A stretch of 64,000 nucleotides of DNA from JALHST01 sp038316335. Its GTDB lineage: Bacteria > Bacteroidota > Bacteroidia > Flavobacteriales > Flavobacteriaceae. The position numbers were made by a program, and so were the translations under genes. The notes beneath the pieces were generated by a model. It did no database searches. It worked only from the letters and a program-made list of their open reading frames with translations, and was not told the DNA's origin. This document shows, in pieces, positions 16,130 to 25,078 of this stretch. Position 1 is the stretch's first letter, and each line of letters opens with the position of its first letter. Location: the NCBI GenBank assembly GCA_038316335.1, contig JBBQAM010000015.1:1-64000 (forward strand). The letters run 5' to 3'.

Positions 16130-16192
16130 CCTATATTTAGAAAATAGAAGTCGACTTCGACATTTCTATCATTGAAAGGTACTAAATATAGG
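16130..16192. promoter_or_regulatory. Divergent regulatory region with nested inverted repeats
   Basis: CCTATATTTAG (16130-16140) and its exact reverse complement CTAAATATAGG (16182-16192) face each other, and a perfect 12-bp palindrome GAAGTCGACTTC (16147-16158) lies between. The 11-mer resembles a -7 box (TAnnTTTa), one copy per direction, so this may be a pair of face-to-face promoters for the divergent isomerase and GMC genes with a central operator. Regulatory role is inferred. Confidence 0.5.
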
Positions 16193-16224
16193 AAAAGGAT
16201 CAGAATTAAAACAGAAAATATAGT

Positions 16225-17928
16225 ATGAATCAAACTGAACAATTTGACGCAATAGTGGTAGGAACCGGTATTAGCGGAGGCTGGGCAGCAAAAGAACTAT
16301 GTGAAAACGGATTGAAGACCCTCGTATTGGAGCGGGGTCGAATGGTTCGGCATATCGAGGATTACCCCACCATGAACAAAGACCCATGGGATCTGAGTAA
16401 TGGTGGTCAATTATCGCGTGAAGAAAAAGAAAAATATCATATTCAACGCAAACTAAATTGGGCCCCCGATGAAGGGAACAAGCATTTTTTCGTAAATGAC
16501 CTTGAACATCCTTATGTGCAGACGAAACGTTTTGATTGGATTAGAGGGTATCAAGTAGGTGGTAGGTCGTTGACTTGGGGACGCCAAAGTTATCGGTGGA
16601 GCGATCTTGATTTCGAAGCCAATAAAAAAGAAGGGGTTAGCATTGATTGGCCGGTTCGCTATAAAGATATTGCCCCTTGGTATGATAAAGTGGAACTTTA
16701 TATTGGTGTGAGCGGTCAAAATTTGGGACTGAAGCACTTGCCCGATGGCAAATTTCAACCTCCCATGAAATTAAATTGTGTGGAAGCGGAATTTCAAAGT
16801 GCTATCGGAGAAAAATTCGATGACGGCCGTTTGATCACCATAGGACGCACGGCACACATTACCGATCCGAACGCAGATTTCGAAGGCCGCGGAGCATGCC
16901 AAAATAGGGACCGATGTTGGCGTGGCTGCCCTTTTGGCGGCTACTTTAGCAGCAACTCTTCTACCCTTCCCGCGGCCGAACGTACTGGAAATATGACGTT
17001 GCGGCCCAATTCGATCGTGTACGAGGTAATCTATGATGACGCCACGCAAAAAGCGACCGGCGTGCGCATCATCGATGCGGTAACCCATGAAAAACTCGAA
17101 TTCAAGGCCAAGGTAATTTTTCTATGTGCGTCTTCCATGGCTTCGGTGGGTATCTTATTGCAGTCAAAAAGCGTTCGTTTTCCGAATGGCCTCGGTAACG
17201 ATTCGGATGCCTTGGGAAGAGGTATCATGGACCACCATTATAAATTGGGTGCTACCGCCAAGGTCGATGGCCATTTAGACAAATACTATAAGGGGCGTAG
17301 GGCGAATGGTTTCTATATTCCACGTTTTGTCAACCTTGATGAAAAGACAAAACGAACCGATTATATCCGGGGTTTTGGATTTCAGGGAACTGCCAGCCGC
17401 GGCGATTGGTCTGAATCGATATCAGAAATGGCCTATGGCAAAGACCTTAAGGAGCGCCTACTTAAACCGGGGGAATGGCAGATAGGGGCCACTGGTTTTG
17501 GTGAATTCCTACCCTATGATGATAACCGCGTTACATTGAGCCAGACAGAAAAAGACCAATGGGGGCTACCCCAGCTTGACTTTGATGTAGAATTCAAGGA
17601 AAACGAATATACTATGCGGGAGGATATTAAAAAAGAAATCGTGGCTATGTTCAAGGCGGCAGGCTTTAAGGATGTGAAGGCATATGATGAAAAAACCGGT
17701 CCTGGACTGGGCATACACGAAATGGGCGGCGCGCGTATGGGCCATAGTCCTAAAACCTCTATATTGAATAAAAATAATCAAGTACATACGGTGCCCAACG
17801 TATACGTAACCGATGGTGCCTTTATGACCTCTTCGAATTGTGTAAATCCCTCTTTGACTTATATGGCATTTACGGCCAGGGCCGCCAATCATGCAGCCCA
17901 ACAAATAAAGACCGGGAAGTTTTCATAA
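16225..17928 (+). CDS. GMC-family FAD-dependent oxidoreductase (candidate glycoside 3-dehydrogenase), copy 1
   Basis: 567 residues, no signal peptide. The Rossmann FAD motif GTGISG is at 13-18, followed by ELCENGLKTLVLERGR. A Cys-rich stretch C225-x5-C231-x3-C235 (CQNRDRCWRGCPFG) resembles the Fe-S-cluster region of FAD-dependent glucose/fructose/gluconate dehydrogenase large subunits. The C-terminal GMC_oxred_C carries the catalytic pair His498 (HEMGGARMG) and Asn541 (NCVNPSLT). Such enzymes oxidise sugar hydroxyls, at C3 in the glycoside-3-dehydrogenase group. Unlike copy 2 at 26213 it has no small-subunit gene beside it. Substrate is not determined by sequence. Confidence 0.88.
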   Translation: MNQTEQFDAIVVGTGISGGWAAKELCENGLKTLVLERGRMVRHIEDYPTMNKDPWDLSNGGQLSREEKEKYHIQRKLNWAPDEGNKHFFVNDLEHPYVQTKRFDWIRGYQVGGRSLTWGRQSYRWSDLDFEANKKEGVSIDWPVRYKDIAPWYDKVELYIGVSGQNLGLKHLPDGKFQPPMKLNCVEAEFQSAIGEKFDDGRLITIGRTAHITDPNADFEGRGACQNRDRCWRGCPFGGYFSSNSSTLPAAERTGNMTLRPNSIVYEVIYDDATQKATGVRIIDAVTHEKLEFKAKVIFLCASSMASVGILLQSKSVRFPNGLGNDSDALGRGIMDHHYKLGATAKVDGHLDKYYKGRRANGFYIPRFVNLDEKTKRTDYIRGFGFQGTASRGDWSESISEMAYGKDLKERLLKPGEWQIGATGFGEFLPYDDNRVTLSQTEKDQWGLPQLDFDVEFKENEYTMREDIKKEIVAMFKAAGFKDVKAYDEKTGPGLGIHEMGGARMGHSPKTSILNKNNQVHTVPNVYVTDGAFMTSSNCVNPSLTYMAFTARAANHAAQQIKTGKFS

Positions 17929-17992
17929 TGCCTTGACAATAGAAATAATTAAGGGATTCGATCGTTACTTTAAAATATTAGACCAATTAACC

Positions 17993-18451
17993 ATGGACAA
18001 TGCTTCTGCCAGAAACATGTGGGGAGATTTTTTGGATGCACATCTTGAATACGCCTTTGTTGAGGCTCCCAGAACCATCTATTTTTACGATACTGAAGAA
18101 ACTGCCAATCAAGGTGTAAATTTGGTGCTAAAAGGTATCAAAAAAGCCATTTCACACTCCTTGTTGGGTTTACAATATCGAAAGGAACGCCTGCCCAAGA
18201 TCGGCGATTTTATGGTGATTACAAATTGGGAAGGAAAGGCACAATGTATCGTAAAGACCACCAAAGTAACCCTGAAACCCTTTTTTAGTATTGACGAGGA
18301 GTATGCGAAAACCGAAGGCGAAGGTAATAGGTCGTTGGCTTCTTGGAAGCAGCGGCAATGGGAATATTATACCCGTGAATTGGAGCCGTTTGGCCGATTG
18401 CCCCGCGAAAGTATGATCATCGTCTGTCAGGAGTTTGAGAAAGTTTTTTGA
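17993..18451 (+). CDS. ASCH domain-containing protein
   Basis: 152 residues from ATG 17993; the frame is open 20 codons further up to a TTG at 17933, 4 bp after the GMC stop, so a longer form is possible. NASARNMWGDFLDAHLEYA opens the domain and LGLQYRKERLPKIGDFMVI, CIVKTTKV, WEYYTRELEPFGRLPRESM follow, typical of ASCH proteins. The fold is PUA-like and is thought to bind RNA or nucleotides; some members are N4-acetylcytidine amidohydrolases. Its link to the upstream oxidoreductase is positional only. Confidence 0.85.
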   Translation: MDNASARNMWGDFLDAHLEYAFVEAPRTIYFYDTEETANQGVNLVLKGIKKAISHSLLGLQYRKERLPKIGDFMVITNWEGKAQCIVKTTKVTLKPFFSIDEEYAKTEGEGNRSLASWKQRQWEYYTRELEPFGRLPRESMIIVCQEFEKVF

Positions 18452-18898
18452 ACATTTGATATTAGAATGCATTTTTAAAACGTGGCTGTTTTATAATTGT
18501 AAGTTAGGGCAACCCTATTGGTCATGAAACTTCCATTCGGGATGCTGCTTTGGAGCCCCACCCATTATTATCGGGACAAAAATGAAATCAAGGTTTTCTA
18601 TGGCATTCCGGACAGCAAAATAATAACGCCATTCGATTAAGTAGCTGTCCCGAGTTCTAAAACGAAAATTTCAGTGCGTTCGGCCTTCGTTTTTTAAGGG
18701 AAGCATCCCAAAACTGCTTTTTTGAGACGGAACTCAATTTTGCCACAACCGATGTGATTACTGATTTCAACCGAATTTTTATTAAATCTTAAAGCATAAA
18801 ATAGGTTGAATGTCCTGAATGGCATCTTGGATGCGAAAAGTTGATTATCTTGGAGCACGCTCAAAACATCGGCAATCCTAATATTGACTATAAACACT
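18452..18898. other. Intergenic region, possibly holding degenerate coding sequence
   Basis: No supported gene. A 38-codon ORF (18524-18640, starts MKLPFGMLLW) and a start-less open stretch of about 43 codons ending at a TAA near 18791 (ends TDFNRIFIKS) look protein-like but match no family I know. TATCTTGG at 18846-18853 is a near -7 box for the beta-galactosidase, about 45 nt before its ATG. Confidence 0.35.
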
Positions 18899-21800
18899 AT
18901 GCTCAAGAAGTTTTTCATTCCTTTTCTGATTATCGTTTTACATAGTTTAACAGGGGAAGTTCACGCCCAGGACTCGAAATGGGATAATCCCGAATGGGAA
19001 AACCCTGAGATATTTCAAATTAATCGGGAAGCCCCTACTGCTTCCTTTTACCGATATCAAGATATGGCAACTGCTCTTGAAAACAGCAGTTGGCAGAATT
19101 CTCCTTTTTATCTATCGTTGAATGGCCTGTGGGATTTCAAGTATGCCAAAAATGTACTCGAACGGCCTACTTCCTTTTTTAAATCGGACACGAATACTGC
19201 TGATTGGGATAAAATCGAGGTTCCCTCGAACTGGGAATTACAAGGATTTGGTATGCCCATTTATACGAATATTGTGTACCCGTTTCCAAAAAATCCGCCC
19301 TATATTCCGCATGAGCTCAATCCCGTGGGGAGCTATAAGCGCACGTTCGAAATTCCGGATAACTGGAAAGAAAAAGATATATTTCTGCACTTTGAAGGGG
19401 TAAGCGGTGCCATGTATGTTTGGGTAAATGGCGAAAAAGTCGGCTATAATGAAGGAAGTAAGACCCCGGCAGAATTCAATATTACAAAATACCTGCACAG
19501 CGGGAAAAACATCTTGGCCGTTCAGGTCCTGCGTTGGTCGGATGCCAGTTACATGGAAGATCAGGATTTTTGGAGATTGAGCGGTATCGATCGCGATGTA
19601 TATCTCTACGCCACCAATAAAATTACCTTCAAGGATTATCGTGTAATTGCCGATCTTGAAAATGCGTATACCGATGGTAAACTTGAAGTGAACCTTCAAC
19701 TTGGAAACGCCCTTAAAAAAAGTAAGGGTCGTGTTCAGGTCAAATTATTGGATGATGACACTGAAATCTATTCAGAAACAAAAGAATTGGATTTAACCCA
19801 CGGCATTACTTCCGTGAATTTTGAAAAACTACTCCCGAACATTAAAACATGGAATGCCGAACAGCCCAATCTGTATACTTTATTGTTTGTTCTTATGGAT
19901 AAAAAAGGCGCAGTTACCGAAGCCGTCAGCTCTAAAGTCGGATTTCGAAAAATCGAAATCAAAAACAATCAACTTTTGGTCAATGGCAGAGCCATTCTTT
20001 TTAAAGGTGTTAATTTACATGATCATGATGAAACTACTGGTCATGTCATTACAGTGGCGTCCACCTTAAAAGACTTAGAAGTAATGAAGCAGAACAACAT
20101 CAATGCAATACGCTGTAGTCATTATCCCAAAAACCCCTTTTTTTATAGAATGTGCGATGAATATGGTTTTTATGTAATCGATGAAGCCAATATTGAGACC
20201 CACGGTATGGGCACAACAAACCAAGGTCTTGATGCGAATGAGAAAGCCAAGGAAATTCATCCGGCGTACCGTCCTGAATGGAAGGCCATGCATCTCGATC
20301 GCACCGAACGCATGTTCGAGCGTGATAAAAACTATACCTGCATTATAACCTGGTCTTTGGGGAACGAAGCCGGAAATGGTGAGAATTTTAAAGCCACCTA
20401 TCATTGGCTAAAATCACATGATGCCACGCGCCCGGTACAATATGAAGGGGCGACCATGTATGAAAATACCGATATCCAGGCACCGATGTATGCAACGATC
20501 GAGAATCTTATCAACTATAGCGAAAACAATCCGAAACGTCCTTTGATCCAATGTGAATATGCCCATGCCATGGGCAACAGTGTTGGCAACCTACAGGATT
20601 ACTGGGATGTCATAGAAAAATATGATGTGCTTCAAGGTGGATATATCTGGGATTGGGTGGATCAAGGCCTTAAAACAAAAAATAAGGATGGCGTGGAATT
20701 TTATGCTTTTGGAGGTGATTTTGGGGCGCAAGACCTTCAGAACGATAATAATTTCTGCTTGAACGGCTTGGTAAATCCAGATCGTTCGGCACATCCATCC
20801 CTTTATGAGGTTAAAAAAGTGTATCAATATGTGAAATTCAGGTCTGAAGACCCGAGATCGGGAAAAATCACCCTTTCCAATGGGTATGATTTTACCAATC
20901 TTTCGAATTATTATTTTTCATGGAAGTTAATGAAAGATGGCCTTGAGGTTGCTTCAGGAAGCCTTCCCGATGTTGATATTTCCCCTTATGAATCGAAAGA
21001 TGTACGAATTGCACTTCCTAAACTTTCCGATGCGAAGGCCGAATATTTCCTGAATGTTTATGCAACGACCAAAAAAGATACCCCTTTGGTTCCAAAAGGG
21101 TATCTGGTGGCTTATGAGCAATTTCGACTTACAGCGTATACCCCCATTGTTTTCGAACATGATACAAAAGGATTGACCGTTTCCAAAAAGGATAGTATTA
21201 TCAAAATAAATGGAGTAGGTTTCGAGGTGGGCATAAATAGTAATAATGGTCTATTGGTCACCTTGGATTATGGACAGGGAAATATTATAGTAAGGGGGAT
21301 GCAAGTCAACTTCTGGCGTGCGCCAACCGATAACGATTTTGGCTATTCAATGCCCAATCTTTTGAATAAATGGAAGGAAGCAACGGAAATTCAGAAATTG
21401 GTTAATCTTCAACTGATCTCAAGTAATGAACAAATAGCCATCGATGCCGTACAACTGACCAAAAATCCATTTAAGGTTCAAAGTGATATACAAATTAAAG
21501 CAACGTATGACCTACCTGCTGTTGAGGGGCAGGTCTCGGTTACCTATTCCATCAATAATAAGGGCGAACTTCTGGTAAATAATCAATTGAGCGGAATCAT
21601 GGAAACCCTTCCGATACTGCCGCGATTTGGCAGTAATTTTATCATCGACACTTCATACGACCATGTGAGCTGGTATGGCCGGGGGCCATTTGAAAATTAT
21701 CAAGACCGAAAGACCGCTGCTTTGGTTGGCTCGTATTCCACGCAAGTTGAAGATTTGTATGTTGAATATATCCGTCCACAAGAAAATGGCAACCGAACCG

Positions 21801-22093
21801 ATATTCGCACCTTATCTTTTACCAATGCCAATGGAAAGGGAATTTTGATAACCGCTCCCGAAATTTTCGGATTTAGCGCACACCATCAATACAATTCGGA
21901 TTTTGACGAAGGCATGAAAAAACATCAACGACACACCTATGATGTGCCTATACGTGATTTAATCAATATCAATATCGACCATAATCAAATGGGTGTCGGC
22001 GGGGATAATAGTTGGGGATTAATGCCTCATAAAGAGTACCAGATCAAGCCAGAGGAAATGTCTTTTAGTTATTTGATCAAACCCGTCAATTAA
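18899..22093 (+). CDS. Secreted GH2 beta-galactosidase
   Basis: 1064 residues. LacZ-type glycoside hydrolase family 2 enzyme with a signal peptide (MLKKFFIPFLIIVLHSLTG, cleavage near HAQ). Domain order: jelly-roll sugar-binding domain (about 40-230), Ig-like domain, TIM-barrel catalytic domain with acid/base Glu490 in SLGNEAGNG and nucleophile Glu553 in IQCEYAHAMGNS, a second Ig-like domain, and a C-terminal Bgal_small_N domain (about 790-1060). Length matches LacZ. The ATG at 18899 is chosen over a TTG five codons upstream because the signal peptide starts there. It sits between two GMC modules and could release galactosides for them. Confidence 0.93.
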   Translation: MLKKFFIPFLIIVLHSLTGEVHAQDSKWDNPEWENPEIFQINREAPTASFYRYQDMATALENSSWQNSPFYLSLNGLWDFKYAKNVLERPTSFFKSDTNTADWDKIEVPSNWELQGFGMPIYTNIVYPFPKNPPYIPHELNPVGSYKRTFEIPDNWKEKDIFLHFEGVSGAMYVWVNGEKVGYNEGSKTPAEFNITKYLHSGKNILAVQVLRWSDASYMEDQDFWRLSGIDRDVYLYATNKITFKDYRVIADLENAYTDGKLEVNLQLGNALKKSKGRVQVKLLDDDTEIYSETKELDLTHGITSVNFEKLLPNIKTWNAEQPNLYTLLFVLMDKKGAVTEAVSSKVGFRKIEIKNNQLLVNGRAILFKGVNLHDHDETTGHVITVASTLKDLEVMKQNNINAIRCSHYPKNPFFYRMCDEYGFYVIDEANIETHGMGTTNQGLDANEKAKEIHPAYRPEWKAMHLDRTERMFERDKNYTCIITWSLGNEAGNGENFKATYHWLKSHDATRPVQYEGATMYENTDIQAPMYATIENLINYSENNPKRPLIQCEYAHAMGNSVGNLQDYWDVIEKYDVLQGGYIWDWVDQGLKTKNKDGVEFYAFGGDFGAQDLQNDNNFCLNGLVNPDRSAHPSLYEVKKVYQYVKFRSEDPRSGKITLSNGYDFTNLSNYYFSWKLMKDGLEVASGSLPDVDISPYESKDVRIALPKLSDAKAEYFLNVYATTKKDTPLVPKGYLVAYEQFRLTAYTPIVFEHDTKGLTVSKKDSIIKINGVGFEVGINSNNGLLVTLDYGQGNIIVRGMQVNFWRAPTDNDFGYSMPNLLNKWKEATEIQKLVNLQLISSNEQIAIDAVQLTKNPFKVQSDIQIKATYDLPAVEGQVSVTYSINNKGELLVNNQLSGIMETLPILPRFGSNFIIDTSYDHVSWYGRGPFENYQDRKTAALVGSYSTQVEDLYVEYIRPQENGNRTDIRTLSFTNANGKGILITAPEIFGFSAHHQYNSDFDEGMKKHQRHTYDVPIRDLININIDHNQMGVGGDNSWGLMPHKEYQIKPEEMSFSYLIKPVN

Positions 22094-22117
22094 TATTCTA
22101 GCTATTCCATCCAACTA

Positions 22118-22142
22118 AAAAAAGCCGCTAAGGCGGCTTTTA
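22118..22142. terminator. Bidirectional terminator between GH2 and Gfo/Idh/MocA genes
   Basis: AAAGCCGC (22121-22128) pairs with GCGGCTTT (22133-22140) around a 4-nt loop, with A residues before and T residues after. It is placed between convergent genes and could serve both. Confidence 0.85.
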
Positions 22143-22160
22143 TATTCATAAACCATTTAT

Positions 22161-23300
22161 TTATTTCTCCAACTCTACCCATACATTGCCCCCTTTATGC
22201 GATACAACGGTAGCTTCAATAAAATTCATGCCACGAACTCCATCCTCCATCGTCGGAAATTCGCCATCATTGTATTTTTTACCACGGATTGCCTTGGCAA
22301 CCCCTAAATAAATATTGGCCATTGAATCAAAAATCCCCTCTGGATGTCCTGCGGGTAGTTTGGTCCCCTCCAGTGAAAGTTTGCTATTATAGGCATGCCC
22401 GGGCTTGTAGATCTGTGTCGGTTTGGTATCGCTCAGCACATACAGGAAATTTGGGTTCTCTTGCTCCCATTTAAAAGCCGCCTTTTCCCCGTAAATGGAA
22501 ATGGCGAGTCCGTTTTCTTCCCCAGTAGCCACTTGGCTACTTCTGATGACGCCTTTCACATAATCGCTAATCCGAATGAGAACCGTACCATCAATATCCA
22601 TTTTATTATCCTTGTATAAATAATTAAAATCACTCAAAATCGATTTTATCTTCAATCCGGTCGTGTATTCGACCATATTAAAGGCATGTACGCCTATATC
22701 GCCGATACAAGAACTAATGCCCGCCCTTTTTGGATCTAGTCGCCAAACTGACGAACGCTTTTCTTTGTCATGGATGATGGTATTTATCCAACCTTGGTAA
22801 TACACCGCATCTACTTTATGAATTTTACCTAAGAAGCCCGCTTTGATCATTTCCCGCATTTGTCGTACCATCGGATACCCTGTATAGGTGTGTGTCAAAG
22901 CAAATACGGTTCCTGCCTTTTTATGGGCTTTTTGCAAGATCTTGGCTTCTTCCAAGGAAGTGGTCATCGGCTTTTCGCAGATGACATGAAAACCATTTTC
23001 CAATAGTTTTAAAGCCATCGGAAAATGTAAAAAATTTGGGGTAAGCACAGAACATACCTGAATCCTTTCGCTTTCAGGAAGTTTCATTTCCTCAGCAATA
23101 AAGGTGTCAAAGTCCTTATAAATGCGATTCGTGGGTACGTCGATTTCCTTGGCAAAAGCCATGTTGGCCTTAAAATCCGGATTAAAGACGGCCCCCGTTA
23201 TTTGATAATTATCATTAATGTGGGATGCAACTCGGTGCAAGACCCCGATGAGGGAATCTCCCCCTCCTCCTAATATTCCCAATCTAATTTTTTTTGGCAT
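22161..23300 (-). CDS. Gfo/Idh/MocA family NAD(P)-dependent oxidoreductase (cytosolic)
   Basis: 379 residues. Nucleotide-binding loop LGILGGGGDSLIG near the N-terminus, the family's EKP motif in ENGFHVICEKPMTTS, and the catalytic-region segment CIGDIGVHAFNMVEYTTG. The family oxidises or reduces sugars and cyclitols, and several members interconvert 3-keto-sugars. The second-last position in a minus-strand group with a sugar transporter and TIM-barrel lipoprotein suggests it reduces an imported keto-sugar; this is inferred. No signal peptide, in contrast to the Tat-exported homologue at 51546. Confidence 0.9.
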   Translation of the reverse strand: MPKKIRLGILGGGGDSLIGVLHRVASHINDNYQITGAVFNPDFKANMAFAKEIDVPTNRIYKDFDTFIAEEMKLPESERIQVCSVLTPNFLHFPMALKLLENGFHVICEKPMTTSLEEAKILQKAHKKAGTVFALTHTYTGYPMVRQMREMIKAGFLGKIHKVDAVYYQGWINTIIHDKEKRSSVWRLDPKRAGISSCIGDIGVHAFNMVEYTTGLKIKSILSDFNYLYKDNKMDIDGTVLIRISDYVKGVIRSSQVATGEENGLAISIYGEKAAFKWEQENPNFLYVLSDTKPTQIYKPGHAYNSKLSLEGTKLPAGHPEGIFDSMANIYLGVAKAIRGKKYNDGEFPTMEDGVRGMNFIEATVVSHKGGNVWVELEK

Positions 23301-23377
23301 GGTTCAATGGTGTTATAGTTCTTAAATTTAATCTCGTTTTAATTTAGTGGTCAATGGTTCCCAACAACCCAATGTCG

Positions 23378-24607
23378 CTAGGTCTTGAATTCGATTTTCT
23401 CATCTTTAAAGAAAATCGCAAAGAATAGGAAAACCAAAAATGCGAAACCTGCGGGATACATCCAAATAATTTTCCATTGATGCAGTGCGTTGTCTGAGAT
23501 ATACGCATCGGTAATTTTACCGGCAACCCAAAATCCGACCAACATTCCAATTCCATAAGTGGCAAGCGTAATAAGGCCTTGGGCAGAGCTTTTATACTTT
23601 GGACCTGCCTTACTATCGGTATAGATTTGCCCGGAGACAAAGAAAAAATCATAACAGATACCATGTAAGGCGATACCTATTAGGAGCATAAAGGCCAATT
23701 CATCGGCATTGCCATATGCGAAGCATAAATAGCGGAATAGCCAGGCGAGCATCGCTGCCAAAATGGTCTTTTTAAACCCATATCGTTTAAAGAAAAAAGG
23801 CAATAATAATATGAAGAGTATCTCCGAAATCTGCCCTATGGTCATTTTTCCGGTTGGATTTGAAACTCCGATTTCCCCTAAAAATTGACCAGCATGTTGA
23901 TAATAAAATGCCAATGGAATACAGATCAGCACTGAGCTGATAAAAAATATGAGAAAATTACGGTCGGTCAACAACTTTAACGCATCCAAGCCCACTATAT
24001 GGGACAGGCGCACCTTTTCAGATCTATCTGCCCTAGGCGGGGTCTTCGGGAGCGTAAAGCTAAAAATCCCCAAAATTGCCGAGGCCACTGCGGTCATATA
24101 AAAGGTATTCTTCAGCATCCCGTCGGCAATCCCGGCATCGGAGTCCCAATTGAATAGAAAACTAATGACGAGCCCAGCAATAATCCATCCAAGGGTGCCA
24201 AAAACACGTACAAATGAAAATTCCTTGGCAGGGTCCTTCATCTGATTAAATGAAACCGAATTGACAAGTGCCAAGGTTGGCATATAGAGAATCATGTACC
24301 CCAACAAGTATGGATAAAAAATCGAAAAATCATCGGCCACCGCTATTTGATACATCAAAATTGCCCCAATAAGATGAAGCAGCCCAAGTATTCGTTCGGC
24401 ATTAAAAAATCGATCGGCAATCAAACCTATAATAAACGGTGCCAAAATTGCACCCCACGATTGGGTTGAATAGGCCAACGCTATTTCAGAACCACTACTT
24501 TTCAAGGTGTTTGGCAAATAAATGCCCATGGTAACAAACCAACTGCCCCAGATAAAAAATTCTAGGAACATCATGACCGACAATTGGGCCCTTACTTTAT
24601 TGTTCAT
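23378..24607 (-). CDS. MFS transporter, nucleoside:H+ symporter (NupG-like) family
   Basis: 409 residues with 12 predicted membrane segments. The N-terminus (VMMFLEFFIWGSWFVTMG) and GLIADRFFNAERILGLLHLIGA match the NupG/XapB-type family. In Bacteroidetes, members of this family occur repeatedly in sugar-catabolic clusters with Gfo/Idh/MocA, isomerase and DUF1080 genes, so the substrate here is more likely a mono- or keto-sugar than a nucleoside; that is inference. Lies 12 bp after the DinB-like gene, and 77 bp before the oxidoreductase gene. Confidence 0.85.
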   Translation of the reverse strand: MNNKVRAQLSVMMFLEFFIWGSWFVTMGIYLPNTLKSSGSEIALAYSTQSWGAILAPFIIGLIADRFFNAERILGLLHLIGAILMYQIAVADDFSIFYPYLLGYMILYMPTLALVNSVSFNQMKDPAKEFSFVRVFGTLGWIIAGLVISFLFNWDSDAGIADGMLKNTFYMTAVASAILGIFSFTLPKTPPRADRSEKVRLSHIVGLDALKLLTDRNFLIFFISSVLICIPLAFYYQHAGQFLGEIGVSNPTGKMTIGQISEILFILLLPFFFKRYGFKKTILAAMLAWLFRYLCFAYGNADELAFMLLIGIALHGICYDFFFVSGQIYTDSKAGPKYKSSAQGLITLATYGIGMLVGFWVAGKITDAYISDNALHQWKIIWMYPAGFAFLVFLFFAIFFKDEKIEFKT

Positions 24608-24619
24608 GGCTATTTGATA

Positions 24620-25063
24620 TTAGCGTTTATAAAATATATAGTCCAATTGAAGTGGTTCAAGTTCATGGTTCCTGAAATCGAATGCAATCTGCCCCCGGTG
24701 ATGCGTGGAGTGGTTTATGGTATGGAATAATATTTCTTGTAGGGTATTGGTAAACAAACGCCCTTGCGAGTTTTCATAATCGATCCGCCTTTCAAAATCA
24801 TCTGCATTGGTAATTATCTCAAACGAACTTCGTTGATTTTCATAATGAATATCACCCCAGTCTTTAATAGGATGTTGTTGCCAAACTTTGAAATCGGCCG
24901 GTTTGCCGAGAATCCTAGCGTTCCAAATGTGATGGGCATTCAGAACGTGACTGAACAGTTCTATGCTTTTGTCAGGAACGACCTCCAACTTATTGCACTC
25001 CTCGATTAACTTTTTATTGCAATAAAAGTTATAATCAAATAACTGATTAAAAAAAACTTTCAT
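24620..25063 (-). CDS. DinB-like four-helix-bundle protein
   Basis: 147 residues. The DinB/YfiT fold is suggested by LFSHVLNAHHIWNARILG, SQGRLFTNTLQEILFHTINHSTHHRGQI, which provide the three metal-binding histidines (about His48, His123, His127). Many family members are metal-dependent thiol transferases or hydrolases, but most are uncharacterised. It lies between the TIM-barrel lipoprotein (15 bp upstream) and the MFS transporter (12 bp downstream), so it is in the same transcript. Its role in that operon is unknown. Confidence 0.85.
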   Translation of the reverse strand: MKVFFNQLFDYNFYCNKKLIEECNKLEVVPDKSIELFSHVLNAHHIWNARILGKPADFKVWQQHPIKDWGDIHYENQRSSFEIITNADDFERRIDYENSQGRLFTNTLQEILFHTINHSTHHRGQIAFDFRNHELEPLQLDYIFYKR

Positions 25064-25078
25064 GAAGTCTGGTCTTAG

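Noticed and set aside
18524..18640. 38-codon ORF between the ASCH and GH2 genes
   Set aside because: Too short, no ribosome site or partner, no family; kept only as a note in the intergenic entry.
23344..23664. 106-codon ORF overlapping the MFS gene
   Set aside because: Alternative frame of the MFS coding region; the MFS frame has clear family motifs throughout.
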